Source of the DNA: Candidatus Peregrinibacteria bacterium
GTDB taxonomy: Bacteria > Patescibacteriota > Gracilibacteria > UM-FILTER-43-11
Assembly (NCBI GenBank): GCA_016932495.1
Contig: JAFGCR010000030.1
Span: 1 to 32,845 of the forward strand
DNA: 32,845 nt
Direction: 5' to 3'
Position numbers and translations under genes: made by a program
In this document: positions 1 through 8,849 of the stretch, piece after piece
Layout: every line of letters starts with the position of its first letter
Numbering within the stretch: the stretch's first letter is position 1
The notes under the pieces: generated by a model
The model's database searches: none
Told to the model about the DNA's origin: nothing
What the model saw: only the letters and a program-made list of their open reading frames with translations

Positions 1-166
1 CGCCGTCAGGCGACGGAAAGAACAGGGAAAAGATAAGAATTGAAGGGGTTGGATCTGCCGTATACCGGAGAATGGTTATTGGGCGGGATAAGCTAAAAAT
101 CATTAATAAAGCCCCCCGGCGTAAAGCCGGGGGGCCATCAACCACCAGTAAAACAAAGTCTTTCTC
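1..166. other. Left edge, non-coding
   Basis: No gene is visible. Bases 3-16 form a small hairpin (ccgtc/gacgg) that may belong to a gene outside the window. The rest holds the terminator of the large surface-protein gene. Confidence 0.5.
91..135 (-). terminator. Rho-independent terminator of the 1580-aa surface protein gene
   Basis: A perfect 10-bp GC stem (111-120 with 126-135) and a 5-nt loop. On the minus strand it is followed by a T-rich stretch (tttattaatgattttt), the classic intrinsic terminator layout, 32 bp after the stop codon of the gene. Confidence 0.85.
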
Positions 167-3100
167 CTAGAGGCTCTGAAGAGCCAGCTTTTTGCCGCGT
201 ACATAGCGGGCATGGCGGATGCCGATGCGGGATAAATAGGCCAGTCCGGCAATCAGCATAAGCAGTTCCATCCATCCCATCGGACCAGTCTGAGCCAGTT
301 CAAATCCGCGGCCGGGTTCAACCGTTGTCGACGGGCCGGCCATGATATAGACCAGGCTTTCATACGGCACCAGGCCTTCATATTCGCTTACCAGAGCGCG
401 GGTCAGGTTATGCACTGTGGTATTGACCGGCGCGCCGGCTTTCACCCGCAGACTGAAGTTTAAGGTCAGGACTTCGCCCGGGCGGAGCAGAGCCCGCTTC
501 CAGCTGAGCGACCTCCCGTTATCACTGGCGCCTATGGCGCTGGCGACTTCAAAGGCGTTACTGTCGTAATCGTGGTTAATAAACAGGTTGGTCAGGTCGG
601 TATCCGTTTTATTCGTCAGGGTCGCGATAAAGTTCACAACATCTCCTACCGCGGCCTCGGCGCGATCCGCGCGGACTTTGATATCGAGAATGAAGGAGTC
701 GCCCATAGACGGAATCGGATTATAGACCTGTTCGTCTTCCACGTTAGCCGGAATACGGCCTCCATAGATATAGGATTGGATCTTATCGCCGATACCGAGG
801 TACGTCAGGCCGTCCTGCATACGGGGCAGTTTACTGCCGAAACTGGTCAGTTCCAGGCCGTCGATGGCGGGATTAGGATTACTGCCGCTTTCTTGCACGA
901 GCACGTTATAAGTAAAGGTATAAGTCTCGCCCACTTTCACGCGGTCCACGATCATCAGTTCGCCGTTATTATCCCAGCGGGCGCCCACCAGATCATTCAC
1001 ATCGTCCGCGGTCAGGTCGCTTTTGCCTTCATCGAAGAAATGGTCGAATTTGATGTCGGCGGCCGAGACCTGGCCAAGGTTTTTAACAGTCACTTTATAG
1101 AACAGGCGGGTGCTCTTGTTTTCGGGGACGACCATCGCCATCGGTTTGCTGTCGGCATTCTGGTAGTTTACTCCGTCTCTTGAGACGAGTTTTTCGATTT
1201 CCAGTTTCATGTCACCCTTCTTAACAACATAGCTGCCTCCGCCTCCGCCGCCTCCGCTGGGCGTGCCTGGGTCAACGATCACTGTCTGGGCCGGTACGCT
1301 CACTACCGCCTGGGCGGTGAGGGGGCTGGCCAGGCCGGGGTAAGTAACGGATGCCGTGTTAATCATGCTGGTGCCCACGGCCGGGTTGTAACCCGGACCG
1401 GACACACCGGACATCAGGCGATAGGTAATGGTAGCGGTGCTGCCCACATTATCCAGAGCCACTTCAATCGCTTCTTCTTCCAGGTTCGGGTCAAGACTGC
1501 CGGTAGTGGCTCCGGTGCAGACCACGCCCGCACAGGTCGTGTCGCTCGGTCCGCCGGGGACAAAGACCATCACGCCTCCCTGAGTGCCGTTTACACGGCC
1601 GGTATTAGTAATGGTATCACGCACCGTGGCGGTAATGGAGCCGGGGATCGTCATATTGGTGCGGGCTACAGTGATGGTGTAATCCACCCACTGGCCGTCG
1701 CCGGTTACCTGCGCGGGATTTACGGTTTTAGTCACCGTCACTTCCGGCGGGATCACCGTGACGGACGCGCTGGCCGTGTTATCAGCCGGATTCGCGTCTG
1801 CTTCAATAGAAGTAATCGTCGCCGTGTTGTTGATCAGATCGCCATTCAGCAATCCCATGGCCACCACACCGGTATAGGTGAGGGTGAGGCCGGTGGCGCC
1901 GGGAGCCAGATTTCCGAGAGCACAGGTGATCTGGGCGCCGTCATCGGTACAATTCGGGTCGTTTAAAATAATGTTGGTCAGCCGGGTCTCGTCATAATTA
2001 TCCAGAATCGTTACCCCGGTAGCATTGCCGGCAGCGAGCGCGCCGTCGTTGCCATATCTCAGTGTGTAAGTCAGCGTTTGGCCGGGTTCGGTGGTGGCCA
2101 CGTTAACGCTTTTAGCTAAGGTTAAGTCAGGGTTGCTGACCACGTAATCGATGCGGTATTCCACCACGTCGTCCTGGGCCACGATCGTGTTGAGAGTGCT
2201 TTCCAGAACAATAACAGGGGAATAAGTCGTACCACCAGCGGTCACATTGCGGGCCACGAGGGTGTAAGCACCTGCCGGTTGCAGAAGCTGATCAAAATCA
2301 GCGGTCTGGAATACGTAGGCAGGGTTAGCATTATATAGAATGTCAAAATCACCAGGATTGGCAAACGCACCGCCTAAACCGTCTTCCAGGGTCACGACCA
2401 CACGGCCGGTGATAGGGGAAGCGGTGTAATCAATACGGTATTCGATCACTTCATCCTGAACATCCAAAGTATTGTCAGCGCTTTCCAGAACAATATTGGG
2501 TGCGTAAGTGGTACCGCCAACGGTCACCGGGCGGGCTGCCACGGTATAAACGCCAGCCGGTTCACCGGTCTGGTCAAAGTCGGCTATTAAGCCCGCGTGG
2601 GCCATAGCGCCGTCCAGAAGAATATCAAAGTCGCCTGCGTTACCGAACGCACCGCCTAAACCGTCTTCCAGAGTCACGACCACACGGCCGGTCACTGGAG
2701 GAGCGAGATAATCGATACGGTATTCCACCGTGTCGCCTTGCGCGGCAATCGCGTTGCTGGCGCTTTCCAGAATCACCGCAGGGGTATAAATGGTGCCGCC
2801 TACGGTTATATTTCGTGCCGTCAGTGTATAAACACCGGCAGGCTGAGAAGCCAGATTCACATCATCATTAAGCGCCGGATAAGTGAGAGCGCCGTTCCAT
2901 TCAATATCATAATCACCAGGATTGCCGAAGGCATTGCCGGCTCCGTCTTCCAGAGTCACGATCACATTACCGGTTACGGCTGCCGCCACATAATCGATGC
3001 GGAATTCAATGGTCTCATTCTGAGTGTCTAAAACATTGTCCGCGCTTTCTAAAGTAACAGCAGGCGCATAGGTCGTACCGCCCACAGTCACCGGACGGGC

Positions 3101-4909
3101 CGCGATTGTGTAGGTACCGGCCGGCTGAGTATTGTAGTTTACATCAAGCGTTTCAGTGTAAGTGACCGCGCCATTCAGCAGAATGTCGTAATCGCCGGGG
3201 TTGGCAAAGGCATTGCCCGCGCCGTCTTCTAAGGTCACCACCACATTACCGGTTATAGGATTGGTCGTGTATTCAATGCGGTATTCCACCGTGTCGCCCT
3301 GCACAGCGATGGTATCACTGACACTTTCGCGGACCACATTTGGGTTATAAGTGGTACCGCCGACCACCACGGGGCGTGCCGTAACCGTATACTGCCCGGC
3401 AGGCTGGTCGGTTAAGTTTGAATCAGCAGTCAGATTTGGGTAAGTCAGATTACCGTTCCATTCAATATCATAATCACCAGGATTGCCGAAGGCATTGCCG
3501 GCTCCGTCTTCCAGAGTCACGATCACATTACCGGTAACAGTAACAGGAGTATACGTCACCAAATACTGCACTTCATCATTCTGATTGACAATAGCGTTAC
3601 TGACACTTACCTGATTAACCGCAGGCGTGTAATCCACACCCGCCATATTCACGGTGCGGGCATTGATGGTGTACACACCGGCTGACTGGTTGAGTTCATC
3701 AAAAGTCTGGGTCTGGTTGGCATAAATCACACTTCCGTCTAAAAGAATGTCATAATCCGCGGAAGTAAACGCATTGCCCTGGTCATCTTCCACATGCACA
3801 ATAACACGGCCTGTGATAGTGGCGAGTGTGTAAACACCAGTCACGGTTTCGGTCTGGCCGGGGTTGATTGTAACGGTTGCTGTGGCTGGATTAGGCAGTT
3901 CATAGCCGCCCAGAGGCAGGAATTCAACTGTGTAAGAACCCTGTACCAGATCATCATGCTGGCTGTCACCCGTAAAGGGGCTTCCTGGCATCAGGTTAAG
4001 GTTGCCGTCATAAATATTGTAACTTCCCTGTTCAGGCGTCACATCCACGATCAGCGTTCCGCCTGCGCCCTGTACCGTGTAAATCCCTTCAACCGTCACG
4101 GTCTGACCGAGGTTTACGGTTTCGGTTACAGTGGCCGGGTTCGGCAGGTCGTAACCGGCTAATGGCAGAAATTCCACCGTGTAAGACCCCTGCGGCAGGT
4201 CGTCGAACTGAGTATCGCCCGTAAAAGGGCTGCCGGCCATAAGGGCCAGGTTTCCGTCATAAACATTATAGCTGCCTGTATTCGGCGTCACATCCACGAT
4301 CAGCGTTCCGCCGGCGCCTTGTACCGTATACACGCCATTGATGGTCGTGGTCTGGTTCGGGACCACCGCTTCCGTCACGGTGGCCGGGTTCGGCAGGTTA
4401 TAGCCTGCCAGCGGCAGAAATTCTACGGTATAAGAGCCTTGGGGCATATTGCCAAAAAGCTGATCACCGGCATAAGGGCTTCCGGCAATCAGGTTCAGGT
4501 TTCCGTCATACAGATTGTAGGTTCCGTTATTGGGAGTCACATTTACAGCAAGGGTGCCTCCGGTCGGCGGGTCATTGGTATAAATACCCACCACCTCTTC
4601 ATCATCGCCGTCAAACAAAGTGACGGTTTCCGTGCCGGGAGTATTGGCGTAACCGGCTAACGGCAGAAATTCCACCGTATAAGACCCCTGAGGCATTCCC
4701 ATAAAGATCTGGTTGCCGGCATAAGGGCTCCCTGGGATGAGGTTGATGTTGCCGTCATAAATATTATAACTGGCCTGAGCCGGCACCACGCTTACCCGAA
4801 GGGTAGCGCCCGCGGCATGGGCCATATTTAAAAACGGCAAAACCGTTAATGCCAATACCGACACAGCGGTCAGTTTAGCCATAAAACGTTTGAACTTTTG
4901 TGCAATCAT
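167..4909 (-). CDS. Giant repeat-containing surface protein with LAQTG sortase-type tail
   Basis: A 1580-aa secreted protein. Residues 1-32 are a signal peptide (cleavage likely after AHA). Residues 34-364 are four tandem ~83-aa repeats (motifs YDGNLNL and QGSYTVEFLPLAGY). Residues 365-926 are six tandem ~94-aa repeats (motifs GNVIVTLEDG, PAGVYT, VEYRIDY). Residues about 927-1055 resemble a DUF11 domain (LAKSVN start, DNTASASVTV end), with a second DUF11-like part to about 1190. A run of seven Gly (1219-1225) leads to two more beta-rich regions. LAQTG at 1538-1542 is followed by a hydrophobic segment and a basic tail, as in substrates of LAXTG (class E) sortases. I infer a wall-anchored adhesin or S-layer-associated stalk; no enzyme motif is seen. 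No SD precedes the ATG, as is usual for ordinary genes in this window. A short C-terminal tail anchor without sortase processing is the alternative. Confidence 0.9.
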   Translation of the reverse strand: MIAQKFKRFMAKLTAVSVLALTVLPFLNMAHAAGATLRVSVVPAQASYNIYDGNINLIPGSPYAGNQIFMGMPQGSYTVEFLPLAGYANTPGTETVTLFDGDDEEVVGIYTNDPPTGGTLAVNVTPNNGTYNLYDGNLNLIAGSPYAGDQLFGNMPQGSYTVEFLPLAGYNLPNPATVTEAVVPNQTTTINGVYTVQGAGGTLIVDVTPNTGSYNVYDGNLALMAGSPFTGDTQFDDLPQGSYTVEFLPLAGYDLPNPATVTETVNLGQTVTVEGIYTVQGAGGTLIVDVTPEQGSYNIYDGNLNLMPGSPFTGDSQHDDLVQGSYTVEFLPLGGYELPNPATATVTINPGQTETVTGVYTLATITGRVIVHVEDDQGNAFTSADYDILLDGSVIYANQTQTFDELNQSAGVYTINARTVNMAGVDYTPAVNQVSVSNAIVNQNDEVQYLVTYTPVTVTGNVIVTLEDGAGNAFGNPGDYDIEWNGNLTYPNLTADSNLTDQPAGQYTVTARPVVVGGTTYNPNVVRESVSDTIAVQGDTVEYRIEYTTNPITGNVVVTLEDGAGNAFANPGDYDILLNGAVTYTETLDVNYNTQPAGTYTIAARPVTVGGTTYAPAVTLESADNVLDTQNETIEFRIDYVAAAVTGNVIVTLEDGAGNAFGNPGDYDIEWNGALTYPALNDDVNLASQPAGVYTLTARNITVGGTIYTPAVILESASNAIAAQGDTVEYRIDYLAPPVTGRVVVTLEDGLGGAFGNAGDFDILLDGAMAHAGLIADFDQTGEPAGVYTVAARPVTVGGTTYAPNIVLESADNTLDVQDEVIEYRIDYTASPITGRVVVTLEDGLGGAFANPGDFDILYNANPAYVFQTADFDQLLQPAGAYTLVARNVTAGGTTYSPVIVLESTLNTIVAQDDVVEYRIDYVVSNPDLTLAKSVNVATTEPGQTLTYTLRYGNDGALAAGNATGVTILDNYDETRLTNIILNDPNCTDDGAQITCALGNLAPGATGLTLTYTGVVAMGLLNGDLINNTATITSIEADANPADNTASASVTVIPPEVTVTKTVNPAQVTGDGQWVDYTITVARTNMTIPGSITATVRDTITNTGRVNGTQGGVMVFVPGGPSDTTCAGVVCTGATTGSLDPNLEEEAIEVALDNVGSTATITYRLMSGVSGPGYNPAVGTSMINTASVTYPGLASPLTAQAVVSVPAQTVIVDPGTPSGGGGGGGSYVVKKGDMKLEIEKLVSRDGVNYQNADSKPMAMVVPENKSTRLFYKVTVKNLGQVSAADIKFDHFFDEGKSDLTADDVNDLVGARWDNNGELMIVDRVKVGETYTFTYNVLVQESGSNPNPAIDGLELTSFGSKLPRMQDGLTYLGIGDKIQSYIYGGRIPANVEDEQVYNPIPSMGDSFILDIKVRADRAEAAVGDVVNFIATLTNKTDTDLTNLFINHDYDSNAFEVASAIGASDNGRSLSWKRALLRPGEVLTLNFSLRVKAGAPVNTTVHNLTRALVSEYEGLVPYESLVYIMAGPSTTVEPGRGFELAQTGPMGWMELLMLIAGLAYLSRIGIRHARYVRGKKLALQSL
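2132..3817 (-). repeat. Six tandem ~280-bp coding repeats in the surface protein gene
   Basis: Codes for residues 365-926. The repeats differ in sequence, but 2892-2974 and 3453-3535 are identical over 83 bp (second and fourth repeats), which points to recent exchange between them. The upstream block 3818-4810 codes for the other repeat type, four copies of about 249 bp. Confidence 0.9.
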
Positions 4910-4944
4910 ATTGACGGAAGTTAATTGCGAATAAAATGGATATT

Positions 4945-4993
4945 AAAATAAAAACAAACACGGATTCGGATGAAGTGAGTTTGTTTTTATTTT
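4945..4993 (-). other. AT-rich hairpin in the 5' leader of the surface protein gene
   Basis: Perfect 15-bp inverted repeat (4945-4959 and 4979-4993, aaaataaaaacaaac and its complement) around a 19-nt loop, about 35 bp before the start codon. Possibly a leader stem affecting mRNA stability or translation; function unknown. Confidence 0.6.
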
Positions 4994-5053
4994 TCCCTTG
5001 TTTAAGCCGTAAATCAGCTTGTTACAAGGGTGATTTTATAAGGGTTGGAGTTC

Positions 5054-5082
5054 AATCTATATAATATTTGACTTTTTGTCAA
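5054..5082 (-). promoter_or_regulatory. Promoter of the 1580-aa surface protein gene
   Basis: TTGACA (-35) lies at 5077-5082 on the minus strand. The -10 is less clear: TAGATT at 17 bp or TATAGA at 15 bp spacing, in a TATATTATATAGATT stretch. It predicts a leader of about 140 nt. Confidence 0.6.
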
Positions 5083-5136
5083 GAATATTTTTTAGATTTT
5101 TTTTCCTTATATATAAATAGGTATAAGTAGTGGGTC

Positions 5137-5165
5137 AAGTCCGGACTCCATTGGAGTCCGGACTT
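5137..5165. repeat. 29-bp palindrome
   Basis: The 14-bp arm aagtccggactcca is followed by one central base and its exact complement. It has no T-run on either side, so it is not a standard intrinsic terminator; it may be an operator or the end of the upstream transcript. Confidence 0.6.
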
Positions 5166-5328
5166 TGGGGGGACTTACGCTCCTCAAAGTATTATCGGAA
5201 TAATACGCTGGGGAACGTCCTGCAAAGCGGTTAGGCAGTGCAGGACTATTTGAAAGTGTGAGCTTCGCTTCAGCAGGTTAGTGCGAAGGAGAAGCAATCA
5301 CGTGCTCATCACTGTAAGTGGCGGGGTG

Positions 5329-5359
5329 CCCCGGGGCGGCGATGTTCGCCGCCCCGGGG
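5329..5359 (-). terminator. Strong GC hairpin after the lipoprotein gene
   Basis: Perfect 13-bp stem (ccccggggcggcg, loop atgtt) starting 15 bp beyond the stop codon. The stem is very stable but no U-tract follows on the minus strand, so it may protect the mRNA 3' end rather than terminate. Confidence 0.5.
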
Positions 5360-5374
5360 GCTTGGTAGTGGGGA

Positions 5375-6730
5375 CTACTGGCACTCGGGCCCGCGGTCCC
5401 AGTTGGCGGGGCTGCCGCCCATCGAGGAGTCGATGGCGCGCCCGTGGAACTCGACGCTGTGGCCGCTGGCCGTCAGGGTGACGACTTCGCAGCCGGCTTC
5501 GGAGCCGGCAGTCATCTGCGAGCAGTCGGCGGGGACGACCACGCGGTCGACCATGCCCTCGTGCGCACAGGTGAAGCTGCCGGGAGCCAGCAGTTCGAGC
5601 TTGTTGTTCGTCATCTGCCACACGCTGAGGCTGAGCGGCAGGGGCTCGGGGTCACCCAGGAACACGGTGAAGGTCACGATGCCGGCGGTGCCCAGGTAGA
5701 GGTCACCCTCGTTCAGGGCGACGTCCGGCTGCAGGAACACCGTGAGGTTCGGAACCTCGGCGCCTTCGATCTTGATGACGGCGGTGCGGAACATCTTGTA
5801 TCCGTCCGCCGCGATGTCGAACTGCAGGTCGAGGCGCTTCGGGAGTCCGACGAAGGTGAAGCACCCCACGGACTGGCGGGGCTCGTTGAGACCCTGCATC
5901 ACCTCGGTCACGGTGACCGAGGGGAAGGTGCCGTCGTAGGCGTAGGGGCAGATGTTGACCCGACCGTTCATGTCGGGGTCGATGGGATCGTCCGGATCGT
6001 GCGCGTTGCGGATCGCCTGGCGGGCGGCTTCGAGAGCTTTGTGAGCCCGCGTGATGGCGGCCTGCAGGGCGCCCTTGGCCGTGGTGGCGTTGGTGATGAC
6101 CGCCGCGTCGATGTCGTCCCGTCCCTCCGCCTTGTTGAGGGCGGCGGACAGAGCGTTGAACGCGGTGGTTGCGGTCACGAGGGCCGCTTCTACGGCGCCG
6201 ATGTCCTCGACCAAGACGGTCTCATCCACGATGTCAGCGATGAAGCTGACGGTGTCGTTCTCGAGGGTCTGGCTGGCGCCGTTGAGCTCACCAACCGCGG
6301 TGTTGCCGTCGGCGGTGAGGGTCGGCAGGTGCAGGTCCTCGGGCGGGATGGTGATGTCGCCGCCGTCCTTCGGGGCGAAGGTGCAGTTGACGGTGACGGT
6401 CTCGCCGGGGATGACGAAGACATCGGTCTTGCGGTCCGGCAGGAGCGCGTCGGCGTCCCCCGGGGTGCAGTTCACGATGTAGATGTACTCGTACGGCAGG
6501 GCCGCGAACAGGGCCTCGTTGCCGCTCATCACGGGGGTCACGGCGAAGGTGACGTTGTCGGCGGTCGAGAGGGCCGCGGAGCCCGGGTGGCTCATCACGA
6601 CCTTCAGGTCGCCGACCGTGTTGGTCGAGCCGGTGTGGTTCTCCTTGCCGCAGGCGGCGAGGGAGAGGATGAACAGGATCAGGGTAGCCGTGAGGCCATA
6701 GGTCTTCAGGTTCTGGTATGCCTTTTTCAT
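5375..6730 (-). CDS. GC-rich secreted lipoprotein, function unknown
   Basis: A 451-aa protein. The second of two in-frame ATGs is chosen because AGGAGG (6739-6744) is 8 nt before it but only 2 nt before the first. Residues 1-26 are a lipoprotein signal peptide with lipobox LAAC (Cys27). Residues about 30-145 look beta-rich with two Cys, about 150-250 is Ala-rich and helical, and a DPDDPIDPD linker leads to a beta-rich C-terminal part with several Cys that could form disulfides. I recognise no family. Base composition is strongly GC-rich, and codons end mostly in G or C, unlike the host genes. It follows the beta-barrel gene by 118 bp on the same strand and probably shares its transcript, since no promoter is evident in the gap. 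It is likely a membrane-anchored partner of the neighbouring GC-rich surface proteins. Confidence 0.8.
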   Translation of the reverse strand: MKKAYQNLKTYGLTATLILFILSLAACGKENHTGSTNTVGDLKVVMSHPGSAALSTADNVTFAVTPVMSGNEALFAALPYEYIYIVNCTPGDADALLPDRKTDVFVIPGETVTVNCTFAPKDGGDITIPPEDLHLPTLTADGNTAVGELNGASQTLENDTVSFIADIVDETVLVEDIGAVEAALVTATTAFNALSAALNKAEGRDDIDAAVITNATTAKGALQAAITRAHKALEAARQAIRNAHDPDDPIDPDMNGRVNICPYAYDGTFPSVTVTEVMQGLNEPRQSVGCFTFVGLPKRLDLQFDIAADGYKMFRTAVIKIEGAEVPNLTVFLQPDVALNEGDLYLGTAGIVTFTVFLGDPEPLPLSLSVWQMTNNKLELLAPGSFTCAHEGMVDRVVVPADCSQMTAGSEAGCEVVTLTASGHSVEFHGRAIDSSMGGSPANWDRGPECQ

Positions 6731-6783
6731 CGGCATTTCCTCCTATTTGGAATTTCGTTGTTAGCACAGAAACAGGTGGACGA

Positions 6784-6804
6784 ACGGGGGAGTCGGCCCC
6801 CCGT
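6784..6804 (-). terminator. Hairpin between the beta-barrel and lipoprotein genes
   Basis: A 7-bp stem acggggg/cccccgt with a 7-nt loop, about 45 bp after the beta-barrel gene stop. The following bases on the minus strand are only weakly T-rich, so it may attenuate rather than fully stop transcription into the lipoprotein gene. Confidence 0.4.
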
Positions 6805-6848
6805 CCATCCGAGACAGACGAAGGGGGCCGCTCCCCAGTTGTATAGCG

Positions 6849-8750
6849 CTAGAACCGGAGGCCCAGAAGCACTCGGAACATGGGGCCGTCCGGGTTGATC
6901 GGCTCTCCGCCGGTGAAGTTCGTGGGGGCACCGTCCAGCGAGAAATGCTTCCCGCCTTCGAGTGCGACGAACAGGGCGTCGAGCCCGGTCAGCTCCAGAC
7001 CGCCCAGGAGGCCCCACCCATCAGGGTTGGGCTGTCCGTAGGCGCGGAAGTACGCGCTGACCCAGCCGAACAGGTTGAGGCCCACTCGGCCACCCGCCTG
7101 AAAGACGGAATGGTCGACGAGGACACTCTCGCCGTCGGACCGGCTGTCGTACACCAAGGTCTCGCGGTGGGCCAGCTCCATGTGGAAGCCGGCGAACAGG
7201 GTGAGCTCGCTGATGATGTTCCACTCGAGATCGAGACCGAGGATCCCACCGATGGTGAAACCTTCGTGCTCGACGGTGCCCGAGATTCCGCGGAAGCTCT
7301 GGGTGTGGCTGCCGTTGAAGCCGGCGTAGGTGATGCCGGCGTACAGGTTGACGTAGCTGGGCAGCAGCGGCTTGCCGTCGTGGGTGAACCAGGCCGTGAC
7401 CGTGGAGTTACCCACGTGACCGTGGTTGAACTTGCTGAGGCGGGTCTCCACTTCGGGACACTTGGTGTCGGAGCACTTGGGCTCCGGGCAGTCGCTGTTG
7501 ATGCCAGCCACCTCGTTGAACTTGTCGGTGGGCAGGGCGCTGAAGAAGCGGGCCAGCTGGAACAGGCGTTCCTCGTCGTTGCCGGCCTTCTTCGCGTTGT
7601 CCACGAAGGGGCTGAGCTGGGTCTTGGTCGGCTCGTCGAGGGAGGCGAGGGTGTCCTCGGCCTTCTTGAGGAGGGTCTTGACGGCATCGCCGTCGAAGGC
7701 CCACTGGTTGTCCTTGATGAGCTTCTGCAGGTCACCGAGAGCGGCGGCGAGTTCTCCGCGCGCCTTCTCGATCTGCTCCGGTGTGCCGGAGGTCGAAAGG
7801 GCGTGGAGTTCGCCCAGTTTCTGGTTGTACAGGTCGCGGGCCGCGTTGATGGCTGCGTCCTGGCCGCGCTTGCCGTTCATGGCGTTGCGCAGGGCGTTCT
7901 CCCAGCCGTTCTCCGCGTTCTTGATGCGGACGGCGAAGTCACCCTGCATGTCGCGGAACACGCGGTCGTAGGCGTTGAGGACGTTGAGCACGGCCTCGGT
8001 AGCGCCGATGGCGATGGTGAACTGCCCCTTGGTCTTGCGGGCCTTGTTCTTGTTCTCCATGACGCCCAGGGCCGCCTTGCCGTCCTCCATTGCGGAGGTG
8101 TTCTGCGGAATGAGATCGGCGAGACGGTTGAACATGGCGCGGACGACGTCGAGAAGCTCGACGTTCACCCCGCGCAGGGCCAGGAGCTGGCCCTGGAGGG
8201 GGTCGGCCTTGAGGACCGGCTTGGTCTTGTCGGCGACCTTGCCCTTGTCCGCGGGGGACGCGGAGCACCTGTTGAGTTCCAGGCCGTTGTCGGCGAAGTC
8301 GGCCGGCGAGCACTGGTGAGCGGCCAGGTCCGCGACGAGCTTGTCGCGGTTGGCGTTCTGCCAGTCGCAGTCGCTGGCCTTGGCGCCCAGCCATGCCTTG
8401 AGCAAGGTGTCTTCGTTCAGCATGGGGGCCTTCTTGCAGGCCTTGCTGGCGATCTTGCCCTTGTCCGCGGGAGCGGGGGGATTGTTGCATGCGCTGAAGT
8501 CGGCCTTGAAGTCGGCAGGTGTGCAGCCGGCGTCGGACAGGGCCTTGTCGACCGCGGCCTTGTTGGCCAGGTAGGGGGTGCAGTAGTCGCCCTTCTTGGT
8601 GACGGACACCAGTACCGTCTGGGCGCTGGCGTCGCTCAGGACATCACGCTTGTTGCAGGTGCCCTGCTGCGCGAACACGGGGTTGGTTGAGAACAGGACG
8701 GCGGCCACCATGGCCGCCACGGCGAACAACAGCTTGGTCGTCTGTGCCAT
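6849..8750 (-). CDS. GC-rich secreted Cys-repeat / coiled-coil / putative beta-barrel protein
   Basis: A 633-aa protein from the ATG preceded by GAGGAGG (8759-8765) at 8 nt; the same frame is open 22 codons further up to another SD-led ATG at 8816. Residues 1-27 are a signal peptide (VFA|QQ). Two related segments (about 57-105 and 128-178) share the pattern C, about 18 residues, CxPADF, then C and PADKGK. Residues about 180-420 are charged and helical. A CPEPKCSDTKC cluster precedes residues 442-633, which alternate glycine/aromatic beta-strands and end in RVLLGLRF. A C-terminal Phe on a last strand is the hallmark of outer-membrane beta-barrels assembled by BamA. I infer an 8-stranded OmpA-like barrel, which is odd beside SLH and sortase-type proteins. 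No enzyme motif is seen. The alternative is a beta-sandwich surface domain. Confidence 0.8.
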   Translation of the reverse strand: MAQTTKLLFAVAAMVAAVLFSTNPVFAQQGTCNKRDVLSDASAQTVLVSVTKKGDYCTPYLANKAAVDKALSDAGCTPADFKADFSACNNPPAPADKGKIASKACKKAPMLNEDTLLKAWLGAKASDCDWQNANRDKLVADLAAHQCSPADFADNGLELNRCSASPADKGKVADKTKPVLKADPLQGQLLALRGVNVELLDVVRAMFNRLADLIPQNTSAMEDGKAALGVMENKNKARKTKGQFTIAIGATEAVLNVLNAYDRVFRDMQGDFAVRIKNAENGWENALRNAMNGKRGQDAAINAARDLYNQKLGELHALSTSGTPEQIEKARGELAAALGDLQKLIKDNQWAFDGDAVKTLLKKAEDTLASLDEPTKTQLSPFVDNAKKAGNDEERLFQLARFFSALPTDKFNEVAGINSDCPEPKCSDTKCPEVETRLSKFNHGHVGNSTVTAWFTHDGKPLLPSYVNLYAGITYAGFNGSHTQSFRGISGTVEHEGFTIGGILGLDLEWNIISELTLFAGFHMELAHRETLVYDSRSDGESVLVDHSVFQAGGRVGLNLFGWVSAYFRAYGQPNPDGWGLLGGLELTGLDALFVALEGGKHFSLDGAPTNFTGGEPINPDGPMFRVLLGLRF

Positions 8751-8849
8751 TTTCGTGGCCTCCTCTTTCAGGTTACGGGTTCGGTTCGAGACAGAGAACT
8801 TCAGGTTCCGGGTCATTTCGATTCATACCTCCTTCCTCCGTACCGGAGG
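8748..8849 (-). promoter_or_regulatory. Tandem-SD leader of the beta-barrel gene
   Basis: On the minus strand the order is: a 6-bp hairpin (8835-8849, cctccg/cggagg), directly adjoining AAGGAGGT (8827-8834), ATG1 at 8816 after 10 nt, 22 sense codons, GAGGAGG (8759-8765), then ATG2 at 8750 opening the signal peptide. ATG1 and ATG2 are in the same frame. The stretch around the first SD and ATG1 closely matches that of the gene at 12436-13137. Confidence 0.7.

Larger units (their letters stand above)
5083..5374. other. Hairpin-rich intergenic region downstream of the GC-rich lipoprotein gene
   Basis: No credible gene. From right to left it holds a strong GC hairpin (5329-5359), an 8-bp stem (5217-5224/5239-5246), a 7-bp stem with cgga loop (5189-5206) and a near-perfect palindrome (5137-5165). 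On the minus strand these would all lie in the 3' end of the lipoprotein transcript. A structured 3' UTR or small RNA is possible. Confidence 0.4.

Noticed and set aside
5444-6898. Long plus-strand open frame (484 codons) opposite the lipoprotein gene
   Set aside because: It is a by-product of GC-rich codons on the other strand: no signal peptide or domain, low-complexity Val/Gly/Asp-rich product, no SD, while the minus frame has an SD and a lipobox.
6945-8690. Long plus-strand open frame (581 codons) opposite the beta-barrel gene
   Set aside because: Same cause. The product is repetitive Leu/Val/Gly/Glu without domains; the minus frame has SD, signal peptide and Cys repeats.
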